Below, in pieces: positions 44,109 through 54,182 of a stretch of DNA of 64,000 nt. The stretch's first letter is position 1, and each line of letters begins with the position of its first letter. A program made the translations under genes and the position numbers. Under the pieces are notes generated by a model. That model made no database searches, had not been told where the DNA came from, and was given only the letters and a program-made list of their open reading frames with translations. The stretch is from Chloroherpeton thalassium ATCC 35110 (GTDB lineage Bacteria > Bacteroidota > Chlorobiia > Chlorobiales > Chloroherpetonaceae): assembly GCF_000020525.1 (NCBI RefSeq), contig NC_011026.1, positions 124,001 to 188,000 of the forward strand. Direction: 5' to 3'.

Positions 44109-47100
44109 ATGTGCAAGACAGATACGCTAAACGCAGCCATTCTCAATTCATTAGATTCTGAAATTGTTGCCATTCATGCAGATGGCCGAATTATCGCAGC
44201 AAATGACGCGTGGCTTGACTTCGCCAAGGAAATTTTTCCCAACGAAGCATTTGCAAATGGCGGCGTTGGCAAAAATTATGTTCAACTGTGCGAGGAAGTC
44301 GTGCAGATCAATCCGCAGGCAAAGAGCGCGTTAGTCGGGCTAAAAAGCGTTCTTTCCGGCCAGTGTGCTCATTTTGAGTTGGAATATCCTTTTAAAATCG
44401 GTGAAAAGCTCAGTTGGGTATGGATGAAAGCAACACCGCTCAAACAAGAAGGCGGCGGCGCGGTGATTACACAAACCAATGTAACCATGCCGAAATGCTC
44501 TCAGGCCAAGCATCTGCAACACGACATCACGGAAAAAGTCTTACACGTGTTTCCCGATCTAATCTACGTGCATGATCTACAAGAGCGCCGAAATGTGTAT
44601 GTCAATCGCGAGCTTTTCTCGGTTTTAGGTTACCAGCCGGAGGACGTGCAAGAGCCGGGCTTTATCACCAGCATTATTCATCCTGAGGATTACGCGAAAG
44701 TGTATCAGAAAAATATGCGTTTTTCTGAAGAGCATGATCGCGAGTTTTTTGAGATAGAATATCGAATCCGCCACGCCAATGGCGAGTGGCGCTTTTTGCG
44801 TAGCCGCGAAATGATTTTTGCGCGCGATGACAATGGCTTTCCTAAGCAAATTTTGGGAATTGCTCAGGATGTCACGAAGGAAAAACAGTCCGAATTTGCG
44901 CTTCAAGAAAGTGAAGAACGCTTTCACCTGCTGCTCGAAAGCGCTGAAGACATGATCTTCGTGCATGATAAAACCGGCAAAATTTTGTACTACAACGGCA
45001 GCAGCAAATATGGCATCTGCGCCAAAGATTTGGTTGGCAAACACCCGACTGATTTTCTTCCCGCCAAAAAAGCCGCCGATATTTTAGAAAGAATTCATTT
45101 GGTTTTTGAATCTGGCCAAAGCTGCCAGTTTGAAGTTGCAGGCTACTTCGGCGGTGTTGATTATGTGGTTTCCGAACATGCGTTTCCGCTTCAAGATTCG
45201 AATGGCCACATACACTCGGTGGCGCGAATCTGCCGAAACATCGCGCATCAAAAGGCCATGCAAAAAGCACTACAAGAAAGCGAAGCGCAATATCGCACGC
45301 TGGTGGAAAACTCGCTCATTGGACTTTTGATCGTTCAGCAAGATCGTGTCCTTTATGCCAATCCGGTTTTGGTTGAAAAGTTAGGCTTTCCCGCCAACGC
45401 ACTGATTGGCGAAAGCATCGATAACTTCGTTTTGCATATTCATCCAGAGGATAGAGAACTGGTAAAACGGCACTATCGCCAGTTCATGCAAGGCAAGCAA
45501 ACGCATCAAACCTACGAATGCAAAGTTTTGGCCAAAGATGGCTCGCTTCTTTGGACGGTTATCTGCGCGAAAGAAATTCATTTCAAAGGCGAGCCGGCCT
45601 TGCAAGTTGCCGTTTTAGATATTTCGGATAGAAAGAAAATTGAGCGAGCGCTTCAGGAATCCGAGAAAAAATACCGCTTGTTGGTGGAAAATTCACTGCA
45701 AGGCATTCTCATTCTCCAGCACGATCAGCTGCTTTTTGTCAATAAAGCGGTTTCCGACATTACGGGATATTCGATGGCAGAAATGAAGCAGCTTCCATTT
45801 TCAACTGTTACCGGAATTATTGAGAAAAGAGATCGCGACGCCGTTTTGGAAAATTATAGCCATCGCAAAACCGATCAGCCAGCGCCAGAACAATATGAAA
45901 TATGGATTCGCACCAAACAAGACAAGCGCGTTTGCGTGATTATCAACGCCAAAGTGCTTCAATATCAAAATGAACCGGCAGTTTATGTGACGCTCACCAA
46001 CATCACCGAAAAAAAGCAGATCATGAAAGCGCTGCAAGAATCGGAAAGAAAATATCGGATGCTGGTGGAACATTCCTTGCAAGGCATTTTCGTTGTAAGA
46101 AACCATCGGATTTGTTTTGCCAATCAAGCGGCTACGGAAATTTTAGAATACTCGTTGGACGAGCTCATGGCGTTCTCGCGCGAGGAACTCCTGAATCTGG
46201 TTCATCCAGATCATCGCGAAAGACTTGTAGAATATCAAGCATCCATTCTTCGGAGAAACCCGCGCTGGAAAAACACGGAGGCCAAAATATTAACAAAATC
46301 TGGACGCTATGCGTGGCTTCTTTTGAGCGGCAAACAAATGGATTTTGATGGCCAAGATGAAATGCTCATTGCAACTATCGACATTTCGCAACAAAAACAG
46401 GCCGAAAGTGAATTGCGAAAAAGCGAAGCGTTTTTGGAACACGTGATTGAAAGCATTCAAGACGGCATTTTTGTATTGGATAAACACTTGACGGTGCGCC
46501 ACTCCAACAGCGTGATGCGAAAATGGAACAACCATTCAGGCGAATTGATCGGGAAAAAATGCCATGAAGGCTATCGCGAAAACGCCAGCTCATGCGCTGA
46601 TTGCCCAACGCTGCGCGCTCTCTCAAGCGGCAAAACCGAGCATGGAACTGTTCCCGGGCTGCCCCATTCTGAAATTGAATGGTTAGAACTTTATAGCTAC
46701 CCGCTTTTTGATAAGGAAACCAACGAAATTCAAGGCGTTGTCGAATTTGCCCGCGACATTACCGAGCGAAAACGCGCTGAAAATGAGTTGCTCGAAAGTG
46801 AGGAAAAGTATAATCGGCTGTTTCAAAATTCTCAAGATGGCATTTTGCTTCACGATGCAGACGGGCGAATTATTGATGCCAACAGCAAAGCCCTGCAAAG
46901 CTTTGGATATAGCCTCGAAGAGCTCCTTTGCAAAGCGGTCTGTGAACTGCATCCGCCAAACATGCAGAACAAATGTCGCGAGGCATTTCTGGCGCTTTCT
47001 GAAAAGGCCACCGTCACCTTCGAAATAGAATTTCTGACCAAAAATGGCTCGACTTTTCTTGCGGAAGTCACCTCCAGCCAATTTGATTTTCATCAGAAAA

Positions 47101-48587
47101 AGCTTGTTCAAGGCATCGTTCGCGACATTACCGAACGAAAACGCGCCGAGCTTGCCCTTAAACAAAGCGAAGCCAAATATCGCCGTTTGTTTGAAGATGC
47201 GGCTCTGGGCATTTTTCAATCTACGCTTGCGGGAAAAGTGCTGAGCGCCAATATCTCTTTTGCCAACATGTTCGGCTTCAAATCTGAACACGACGCCATT
47301 ATCAGTGTGAAGGACGCCGCACAAGAACTTTATGCAGATCCACATAAGCGAGCAGCGGTGATCCAAAAAGCCCTTTCCGGCGCTCAGCCAGTCATCGAAG
47401 AATGTCAATTTCGGCGTAAAGATGGAAGCTGCTTTACAGGAATTTTATTTTTGCGCGCCGTCAAAGACGAACTTGGCCAGCTCACGCATTTAGAAGGGTT
47501 TATCGAAGACATCACCGAGCGAAAAACCGCTGAGAAAGCGTTGCAAAAAAGCCAAGCCATGTATAAGCTTCTGGCCGACAATGCCGATGACGTGATTTGG
47601 ACGACGGACAATCACCTGAACTTCACTTATGTCAGCCCATCGGTCAAACTCATGTATGGCTACGAACCGGATGAGTTCTTGGAATTTTCAGTCCAAGCAA
47701 TTCTGCCTTCGCCTGTTTTCGAGGACGCATTAACAGCACAACTATTGCAAGACGAGTTCGATCCGTCTATTGTGGAAAAATGCGTGTCGCTTCGCAACGA
47801 ATATGAACAGCAGCGAAAAGACGGCTCGCGATTCTGGGCGGAAGTCATTATGCGTCGGCTGCATAATGAAAATGGGGAAGCGCTTTCGGGATTTATCGGC
47901 ATCACGCGCGACATCACGCATCGCAAGCAGGCTGAGGAAAAATTGAAAGCGTCTTTAAAAGAAAAGGAGTTGCTCTTGCGCGAGCTCTACCATCGCACCA
48001 AAAACAACATGCAGGTGATTTCATCGCTGCTGGCTTTGCAAACTCGACATTTTCAAGATCCTGACATCAAAGCTGTTTTTCAAGATACAGAAAACCGAAT
48101 TCGCACCATGGCTTTGGTTCACCAGAAACTTTACCAATCCGAAAGTTTAACCAACATCGACTTGCAAGAATACATCGAAGACTTGGTAGCCCTTTTAGCC
48201 GCCAGCTATGAAGTCTCGGCCAATCGGATTTTGGTTAGTTTGAATACGGAAAAAGTCATTGTCGCGATTGATTTTGCCATTCCTTGCGGGCTGGTGCTCA
48301 ACGAGCTGATTTCTAACGCATTCAAACATGCGTTTCCTGGCGAGCGACAGGGAAGAATCAGAATTGGCTTGCGCAAAAAAGATGAGGGAACCACCGAGCT
48401 CTACGTTTCGGACAACGGGATTGGCCTTCCTAAAATGCTCGATATCCGAAAAACAAAATCGTTAGGATTGAAAACTATCTTTACAATTGTTGAACAGCAA
48501 CTGCATGGCTTGGTTGACTTTTCCACCCAAAGTGGGGTTACCTGCCGCTGCATTTTCAGCAATACGCTTTACAAATCAAGTTTATAA
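44109..48587 (+). CDS. Multi-PAS sensor histidine kinase (HisKA_2 type)
   Basis: 1492 residues, no membrane segment or signal peptide. About ten PAS domains with PAC ends run from residue 1 to 1265; repeated borders such as QESEKKYRLLVENSLQGI and DITERKRAELALKQSEAKYR mark them. One contains a cysteine pair (ENASSCADCPTLRAL near 825). The kinase part has the HisKA_2 box with the acceptor His in LRELYHRTKNNMQVISSLLALQ and an HATPase domain with NELISNAFKHAFPG and DNGIGLP. A lone receiver gene follows after 4 bases. Ligands cannot be inferred. Confidence 0.9.
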   Translation: MCKTDTLNAAILNSLDSEIVAIHADGRIIAANDAWLDFAKEIFPNEAFANGGVGKNYVQLCEEVVQINPQAKSALVGLKSVLSGQCAHFELEYPFKIGEKLSWVWMKATPLKQEGGGAVITQTNVTMPKCSQAKHLQHDITEKVLHVFPDLIYVHDLQERRNVYVNRELFSVLGYQPEDVQEPGFITSIIHPEDYAKVYQKNMRFSEEHDREFFEIEYRIRHANGEWRFLRSREMIFARDDNGFPKQILGIAQDVTKEKQSEFALQESEERFHLLLESAEDMIFVHDKTGKILYYNGSSKYGICAKDLVGKHPTDFLPAKKAADILERIHLVFESGQSCQFEVAGYFGGVDYVVSEHAFPLQDSNGHIHSVARICRNIAHQKAMQKALQESEAQYRTLVENSLIGLLIVQQDRVLYANPVLVEKLGFPANALIGESIDNFVLHIHPEDRELVKRHYRQFMQGKQTHQTYECKVLAKDGSLLWTVICAKEIHFKGEPALQVAVLDISDRKKIERALQESEKKYRLLVENSLQGILILQHDQLLFVNKAVSDITGYSMAEMKQLPFSTVTGIIEKRDRDAVLENYSHRKTDQPAPEQYEIWIRTKQDKRVCVIINAKVLQYQNEPAVYVTLTNITEKKQIMKALQESERKYRMLVEHSLQGIFVVRNHRICFANQAATEILEYSLDELMAFSREELLNLVHPDHRERLVEYQASILRRNPRWKNTEAKILTKSGRYAWLLLSGKQMDFDGQDEMLIATIDISQQKQAESELRKSEAFLEHVIESIQDGIFVLDKHLTVRHSNSVMRKWNNHSGELIGKKCHEGYRENASSCADCPTLRALSSGKTEHGTVPGLPHSEIEWLELYSYPLFDKETNEIQGVVEFARDITERKRAENELLESEEKYNRLFQNSQDGILLHDADGRIIDANSKALQSFGYSLEELLCKAVCELHPPNMQNKCREAFLALSEKATVTFEIEFLTKNGSTFLAEVTSSQFDFHQKKLVQGIVRDITERKRAELALKQSEAKYRRLFEDAALGIFQSTLAGKVLSANISFANMFGFKSEHDAIISVKDAAQELYADPHKRAAVIQKALSGAQPVIEECQFRRKDGSCFTGILFLRAVKDELGQLTHLEGFIEDITERKTAEKALQKSQAMYKLLADNADDVIWTTDNHLNFTYVSPSVKLMYGYEPDEFLEFSVQAILPSPVFEDALTAQLLQDEFDPSIVEKCVSLRNEYEQQRKDGSRFWAEVIMRRLHNENGEALSGFIGITRDITHRKQAEEKLKASLKEKELLLRELYHRTKNNMQVISSLLALQTRHFQDPDIKAVFQDTENRIRTMALVHQKLYQSESLTNIDLQEYIEDLVALLAASYEVSANRILVSLNTEKVIVAIDFAIPCGLVLNELISNAFKHAFPGERQGRIRIGLRKKDEGTTELYVSDNGIGLPKMLDIRKTKSLGLKTIFTIVEQQLHGLVDFSTQSGVTCRCIFSNTLYKSSL

Positions 48588-48591
48588 AATT

Positions 48592-48963
48592 ATGAATGAA
48601 GAAACCAAAATTCTAATTGTGGAAGACGAAGCAATCACGAGCATGCTTTTAGAAGTAGAACTCAGCAATTTGGGTTATGCTTGCACTTGCGTTTCTACGG
48701 GTGAAGAGGCCATTGATCGTGTTAGGATGATGAATTTTTCGTTAGTTTTGATGGACATTCGCCTTGCCGGCGGAATGAACGGCATTGAAACCGCCGCTCA
48801 AATTCGCCAACAGGCTCAAACATTGCCGATTATTTTCGCAACCGGCTATTCTGATAAGAAAATGATTGAAGACGCAAATCATGTTAATCCGGTTTGCTAT
48901 TTGGTTAAGCCCTTGAAACTCAAAGAGCTGCTTGCTGTCATTCAATCGCTTTTGAAGCCTTAA
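48592..48963 (+). CDS. Single-domain response regulator (CheY-like receiver)
   Basis: 123 residues from ATG 48592; an upstream in-frame codon would overlap the kinase by 100 bases and is rejected. The receiver has the acidic pair in IVEDEA, the phospho-acceptor Asp in VLMDIRLAGGMNG, Thr in FATGYSD and Lys in YLVKPLK. No output domain is attached. It is the obvious partner of the multi-PAS kinase just upstream. Confidence 0.9.
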   Translation: MNEETKILIVEDEAITSMLLEVELSNLGYACTCVSTGEEAIDRVRMMNFSLVLMDIRLAGGMNGIETAAQIRQQAQTLPIIFATGYSDKKMIEDANHVNPVCYLVKPLKLKELLAVIQSLLKP

Positions 48964-49040
48964 ACGAGAACCTCGTTCAAACCCCACCTTTTTCTGCTTG
49001 AAAAATAGCGGACAAGCAGAACTTCAATAGACATGAAAAT

Positions 49041-50165
49041 TTACAGTTTCAACGCGATGGCCGGATGAATACTATACAGCGCAATTTCGTTTTCTTTGCC
49101 TTTCAACAAAATATGCCCGATGTATTCGATGTCATATTGACCTTTGAGATATGGCTGCAAGAGCTTAAGCACATCGCCGGAAATCAAAAAATCGCGGCGA
49201 TAGACCGAACATTCTGAATGAATTCGCGATGCCGTATTTACCGTGTCGCCATGAAAGACGATCTCTGTTTTCAGTTCCCCCACTTCGCCCGCAATGACTT
49301 TTCCGGCATGAAGCCCGGCTTTAAATTCTGGCACAAATCCATATTCAGCTTCGTAATGCGCCTCTTTACTTTTCAAAACTGAACGAATTTCAAAAAAGCA
49401 TTTCAAGCAATGCGCGTCTTTCAACCCGATTTGCACTGGCCAGGTAATGACCACTTCATCGCCGACATATTGGTAAATTTCTCCAAGATTGTGCCAAATA
49501 GGCTCTGAAATATCGGTGAAAAGCTCGTTCAGAAATTGATGATATTGATAATGCCCAATTTTTTCTGCGATGGTGGTGGACGCGTAAAGATCTAAAAACA
49601 TGAATATACGCTCCTCTTCATGTGGAATATGATAGCGCCCAGAGATGTAGTTCCAGAAAACACCTTCGCCAAAACGATTGACAATTAAGCGCAGCGCATT
49701 GATCAAAAACGCCACAATCAGGCAAAGCAATAATATCACCAAAAACTCACCCTTCACAAAAGCCACCACTGACGCGTGACGAAGCAAATGCCATGGAAGC
49801 GTGCTGAGCGAAATGGAATAATACGCAACGGAGAAAAGAACAACCGCCAACGCGGCAAAAAAGAGATATAGCACGGTTCGAGCCAGCAGGTTTAGTCCAA
49901 AACTCAGCCGGCCAATCATTTTGGGAATGATAAATAGCTCTGGAATGGTCACCGCTGTTCCCACCAAAATGGCGATCAGCGTCACACGAAAGTAGCTGAA
50001 AAAATCACACGGATAAATCGTTTTGCCGAATGCGTGCCCAACGGCAATGATCACAGTTAAGTATGTATAACCAGCAAGGATAAATCCGGTTATGATTTGT
50101 AGAAGGGTTTTCATGTTTCGAACCGATCTACTGGAAATGTTCATGGGCGTAAATGGTAGTGTCAA
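49041..50165 (-). CDS. Membrane-bound class III adenylate/guanylate cyclase
   Basis: Up to 374 residues; the true start may be Met18 at 50114 (MKTLLQIITGF), which opens the first helix. Four membrane segments fill the first 175 residues. The cyclase domain shows the metal-binding Asp in MFLDLYASTTIAE and the second in YVGDEVVITWP, and the GDTVNTASRI segment. It would make cAMP (or cGMP) when its membrane part is stimulated. Convergent with the receiver gene; with the kinase and receiver it forms a signalling group. Confidence 0.85.
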   Translation of the reverse strand: MTLPFTPMNISSRSVRNMKTLLQIITGFILAGYTYLTVIIAVGHAFGKTIYPCDFFSYFRVTLIAILVGTAVTIPELFIIPKMIGRLSFGLNLLARTVLYLFFAALAVVLFSVAYYSISLSTLPWHLLRHASVVAFVKGEFLVILLLCLIVAFLINALRLIVNRFGEGVFWNYISGRYHIPHEEERIFMFLDLYASTTIAEKIGHYQYHQFLNELFTDISEPIWHNLGEIYQYVGDEVVITWPVQIGLKDAHCLKCFFEIRSVLKSKEAHYEAEYGFVPEFKAGLHAGKVIAGEVGELKTEIVFHGDTVNTASRIHSECSVYRRDFLISGDVLKLLQPYLKGQYDIEYIGHILLKGKENEIALYSIHPAIALKL

Positions 50166-50352
50166 TAATGCGGCGTTGTTTGGATTATGATTTTACTTCA
50201 CTCTGATGAAGCATAAGATAAAATCAAGTTACATAACATCGACGCATTGAAAAGAACAATAGCAAATATTTTGCATCTAAGGGAGCGAGGTAGAACTCAC
50301 TCCCTTACAAATGGAAGGCTCTGATGTGTTGCCATTTGGATCAATCGGTTGG

Positions 50353-52407
50353 CTAATCGGGGATGCCTAATGAATCAAGAATAAATGCGTATTCGAGCGC
50401 AAGCTCTTTCAAGTAGTCGTAACGACCCGATGCGCCGCTATGACCAGCGCCCATATTTATTTTGAGGAATAAACGATTGTTTCCTTTTTTCATGGCGCGC
50501 ATTTTCGCGACCCATTTGGCCGGCTCCCAGTAAGACACGCGCGGATCGTGCAAGCCGCCGGTGACTAACATGTTGGGATACTCAACTTCTTGAACATTGT
50601 CGTAAGGAGAGTACGAGCGAATGTACTCAAAATAGTCTTTTTCTTCAGGGCTGCCCCATTCATCATATTCACTGATCGTCAATGGCAAACTTGGATCGAG
50701 CATGGTGTTCAAGACATCTACAAAGGGAACATTTGCCACCACAGCCGTAAATAGCTCAGGGCGCATATTTATGACCGCGCCCATCAACAAGCCGCCCGCA
50801 CTGCCACCAGAAATAACCAGCTTTTTAGGAGAAGCATATTTTTCAGCGACCAAGTGCTCCGTACACGCGATAAAATCTGTAAATGAGTTTTTCTTTTTCA
50901 AAAACTTGCCGTCCTCATACCACCGGCGTCCCATTTCTTCGCCACCGCGAATATGCGCAATCGCAAAAATAAATCCTCTATCAAGCAAACTCAATCGCAT
51001 TGAGCGAAACTCAGGTTCAATATTTATTCCATAAGAACCATATCCATATAAAAAGATCGGATTGCTGCCATCTTTTTTTAACCCTTTTTTATACACCAGA
51101 GAAATCGGGATTTCTGCGCCGTCTTCGGCTTTCGCAAAAATGCGTTCCGACTCATAATTTGCTGGCTCATAGCCGCCAAGCACTTCATATCGTTTTTTTA
51201 ATTCCCATTTTTTTGTGTTCATATCGTAGTCATAAACCGTTTCTGGCGTGACCAGCGACGTGTAGTGGAATCGTAAAACGGAAGTGTTAAAGTCAGGGTT
51301 TAATGCCGGCCAAAACGTATAAACAGGCTCAGGAAATTGCACAGCATGCTGCGTTTTGCTATCCAAATGAATGATGCAAAGCTGCTGCAATCCATCACGG
51401 CGTTCGAATACAACCAAATGTTCTCGAAAAGCAGCAATGTGATCGATTTTCACGTGATCGTTTGCGGCAATGCACTCGGTCCAATTTGCACTTTCAGGAT
51501 TAGACACAGGCGCAGTCATCAACCGAAAATTGATTGCATTTTTGTTCGTGAGGATAAAAAAGCGATCGTCGTGATGCTCTACGCTATACTCATGATTCTT
51601 TTCTCTGCTTTGAACCAGCTGAAAACGCGCTTCTGGACAATCAGCACGCAGGAAGCGAACCTCAGTTTGTGTTTTTATTGAAGTATGCAAAAAAATAAAC
51701 GCCCCACTTTTTGAACGGCTCAAGTTGATCTCAAACCCCTGTTCTTTTTCATGATACACTTCAACATCATGACTTACGGGCTGACCCAGCACGTGACGTA
51801 GCACTTTATATGGGCGCTTTGTTTTATCGACAATGGTATAAAACAGCGTTTTATTGTCATTTGCCCAAACTGCAGTAGAGACGTTTTCAATTTGCTCATG
51901 AAAAAGTCGACCTGTCTGCAAGTCTTTTATGTATAAGATATAGGTCTCCGACCCGTTTTTATCCGTAGAAAAAGCCAGATACTGATGGTTCGGACTCACG
52001 ATAATAACGCCAGTAGAAAAAAATGAATGGCCTTCAGCGAGCTTATTTTTATCCAAAAGGATTTCTTCTTTTGCCTCTGCGCTACCTTGTTTTCTGCAAA
52101 AAATTGAGTACTGCTTTCCCTTCTCTGTTCTTGAGTAATAATAAAAATCATCTTTTTTATCAGGAACGGAAAGGTCTGTCTCCTTAATTCTCGCCAGCAT
52201 TTCCTCATATAATTTTTTTTGCAAGCCTGTGGTGTGCTTCAACGAATCAGCAGTGTAGCGATTTTCTGCCTCAAGATATGCGATTACTTCAGGGTTCGTC
52301 TTCTCCCGAAGCCAAAAGTAATCGTCTTGAAGCGTGATGCCATGCAACTTTTTAAATATGGGCTTTTTTTTAGCAACGGGTGAAATAGCTGATTTTTTAG
52401 ACATCAA
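50353..52407 (-). CDS. ptrB: Oligopeptidase B / prolyl-oligopeptidase-family serine peptidase
   Basis: 684 residues. The N-terminal beta-propeller (about 10-420) opens with HGITLQDDYFWLRE, the S9A signature. The C-terminal alpha/beta-hydrolase has the nucleophile in SGGSAGGLLMG, the Asp in GGLHDPRVSYWEP and the His in MGAGHSGASGRYD. Oligopeptidase B cleaves short peptides after Arg or Lys in the cytoplasm. No signal peptide is seen. The Glu residues that set basic specificity cannot be checked with certainty by eye. Confidence 0.9.
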   Translation of the reverse strand: MMSKKSAISPVAKKKPIFKKLHGITLQDDYFWLREKTNPEVIAYLEAENRYTADSLKHTTGLQKKLYEEMLARIKETDLSVPDKKDDFYYYSRTEKGKQYSIFCRKQGSAEAKEEILLDKNKLAEGHSFFSTGVIIVSPNHQYLAFSTDKNGSETYILYIKDLQTGRLFHEQIENVSTAVWANDNKTLFYTIVDKTKRPYKVLRHVLGQPVSHDVEVYHEKEQGFEINLSRSKSGAFIFLHTSIKTQTEVRFLRADCPEARFQLVQSREKNHEYSVEHHDDRFFILTNKNAINFRLMTAPVSNPESANWTECIAANDHVKIDHIAAFREHLVVFERRDGLQQLCIIHLDSKTQHAVQFPEPVYTFWPALNPDFNTSVLRFHYTSLVTPETVYDYDMNTKKWELKKRYEVLGGYEPANYESERIFAKAEDGAEIPISLVYKKGLKKDGSNPIFLYGYGSYGINIEPEFRSMRLSLLDRGFIFAIAHIRGGEEMGRRWYEDGKFLKKKNSFTDFIACTEHLVAEKYASPKKLVISGGSAGGLLMGAVINMRPELFTAVVANVPFVDVLNTMLDPSLPLTISEYDEWGSPEEKDYFEYIRSYSPYDNVQEVEYPNMLVTGGLHDPRVSYWEPAKWVAKMRAMKKGNNRLFLKINMGAGHSGASGRYDYLKELALEYAFILDSLGIPD

Positions 52408-52619
52408 TACCGGTTTCTAATGTTATCTTTTTATCTTACTCTTTTTCGCTAATTCCTAACGATTGTGCCTAAGCGAAAGATGGAAATCTTCATCAAAAAA
52501 AAGAGCATGTGTTTGATTTACGTTGTAACCGTGAGGGAAAAGCGGTTAGAAAATTGAATATTTCTGCTCAAATCAACACAGTTGAAAATGCTGAACGAAG
52601 TTTTTACAAGATAAATATT

Positions 52620-53075
52620 TTAGACTTCCTCACGAAATTTATCTAACAAGCTGTTTAAACATTCAGCATCTTTTTTATTCAGATAGCTGAACCCCTCAAT
52701 CACGCGATTCACTTTTACATCAAGCTTGTGCAAAAGTTCCAGCCCCAATGGGCTAATCAGAACGTCTATTTTCCGCTTATCCTGCTCGTTTTCGTCTCGC
52801 TTTACAAGGCCTTTTTGAGCCAATCGCTTTACCAAACGCGATGTATCAGATTGCTTATCCAGCATGCGATCCCTTAATAAATAAATGGTGCTCGGGTTCG
52901 GATACTGTCCTCGTAGAATTCTTAAAATATTGTACTGCTGCGTTGTAATTCCCTCTGATTTCAGAGCTTGCGAAAATTTTTCATGCAACCAATGATAAGT
53001 GTACATAATATTGACCGCCGCTTTATGATACGCCGAATCGAATTCCTTCTGTTGAATTTCTTCTTCTAATTTCAT
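52620..53075 (-). CDS. MarR-family transcriptional regulator
   Basis: 151 residues with the winged helix-turn-helix (QQYNILRILRGQYPNPSTIYLLRDRMLDKQSDTSRLVKRLAQKGLV region, about 50-95) and the wing KRDENEQDKRKIDVLISPLG. MarR dimers bind short palindromes and respond to small ligands or oxidants. It lies 114 bases downstream of the YceI gene on the same strand, past a hairpin, and in many bacteria a MarR gene is beside yceI. It probably controls that pair. Confidence 0.88.
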   Translation of the reverse strand: MKLEEEIQQKEFDSAYHKAAVNIMYTYHWLHEKFSQALKSEGITTQQYNILRILRGQYPNPSTIYLLRDRMLDKQSDTSRLVKRLAQKGLVKRDENEQDKRKIDVLISPLGLELLHKLDVKVNRVIEGFSYLNKKDAECLNSLLDKFREEV

Positions 53076-53128
53076 TTTTCAATTGTTTGATCATCCAAAA
53101 AGGCGGGGGAAAACCGTTAGCCAGAATC

Positions 53129-53167
53129 AAAAAGCCGACCCTTTCCGCTGGAAAAAGCCGGCTTTTT
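53129..53167. terminator. Rho-independent terminator between yceI and marR
   Basis: AAAAAGCCG (53129-53137) and CGGCTTTTT (53159-53167) form a stem with a 21-base loop that can itself pair in part. Read on the minus strand it ends in a T run directly after the stem and lies just past the YceI stop codon. Confidence 0.65.
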
Positions 53168-53189
53168 GCGAAACATAGCAAAATTAAAC

Positions 53190-53777
53190 TTAAGCTTCTT
53201 TATTCAATTCGATATTGCAGGTAATTGAAACCGTTTCGCCAATGATTGCGCCGCCCGTTTCCATCAGCTTATTCCATTCTAAACCATAATCAAACCGGTT
53301 GATTTCTCCCGTGATTTTGAATCCCGCTTTGATGCCGCCCATTGGACTATTTACGGTACCGTTATAGATCACCTCCAACGCCACTTCTTTGGTGACGCCT
53401 TTAATGGTTAAATCACCAACGAGTTTATACTTTTTGCCGCTCACTTTTTCAAACGACTTGCTCTCGAATGTGATATGCGGGTATTTGTCCGCATTGAAAA
53501 AATCAGCCGCTTTTAGATGCTCATCGCGTTTTTCATTGTCCGTGTCGATGCTGGCCACATCAATCGTAAAATTGATTTTGCTTCCCGAAAAATCCTCATT
53601 TTCCGAAACGACCTTTCCATCGTACGATTTAAACGCCCCTTCCACATCGGTAATCACCAAATGCGAGACCGAAAAACGAACGTTTGAGTGGGCTTTGTCA
53701 AAACTCCACACATCTGCGGCAAAAAGCGCCTTTGACGCCGTGAAAAGGAAAACCAGCGCGAAAACAACCTTTTTCAT
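53190..53777 (-). CDS. YceI-family periplasmic lipid/isoprenoid-binding protein
   Basis: 195 residues with a signal peptide (MKKVVFALVFLFTASKALFA then ADVW). The lipocalin-like barrel shows the family patterns WSFDKAHSNVRFSVSHLVITDVEGAF and DEHLKAADFFNADKYPHITFES. YceI proteins bind polyisoprenoid quinones or similar amphiphiles; the physiological role is not settled. Probably in one unit with the marR gene downstream. Confidence 0.88.
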   Translation of the reverse strand: MKKVVFALVFLFTASKALFAADVWSFDKAHSNVRFSVSHLVITDVEGAFKSYDGKVVSENEDFSGSKINFTIDVASIDTDNEKRDEHLKAADFFNADKYPHITFESKSFEKVSGKKYKLVGDLTIKGVTKEVALEVIYNGTVNSPMGGIKAGFKITGEINRFDYGLEWNKLMETGGAIIGETVSITCNIELNKEA

Positions 53778-54182
53778 ATTTCAAATTTAATTTAATGGTT
53801 AAGAAGGCTTTCAAAAAAATGTTCATGTGGCAGAATCTTTTGCAAAGAACGCTTTCCTCAAGTGCGTTACGAACAGAATAATTAAATGTTGTAACATCTA
53901 TTTTCTTAAAAAGATTTTTCTACTGGAAAGTTGATCCGCTTTATTTCTTTTTGGAAATTTTTTGAGCATAGATTTGCCGGTCGCTTCCCGCGGAAAATTA
54001 AAATCCTATCGCCACGCGATTTTCTCTCCTAACAAAAATGGCACGATAAAGAAAATTTTCGCATTGAAAGATGTTCGCCCCTGCCTATGGCAGAACATTC
54101 TGAAATCGACTATATTGTAGAAGTCCATTGCAAGGGCAAATTCTCCTGTAAAGCAAACCAACAGAGAAAGGATCACATCAAC
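53778..54182. other. Divergent intergenic region between yceI and the phosphofructokinase gene
   Basis: 405 bases, AT-rich at the left. A 12-base palindrome ATGTTGTAACAT lies at 53886-53897, about 110 bases upstream of yceI, and may be an operator for the MarR protein; no second copy is seen. The open frame at 54087-54182 upstream of the phosphofructokinase has no family resemblance and looks like leader. Confidence 0.35.

Noticed and set aside
48487-48591. N-terminal extension of the receiver protein
   Set aside because: It overlaps the end of the kinase gene and adds 35 residues with no family match; ATG 48592 starts the receiver fold directly.
53778-53830. Bacteroidota-type promoter (TTTG / TAAATTTG) for yceI
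   Set aside because: The words are present but the spacing is too long and the transcription start would fall on the start codon.
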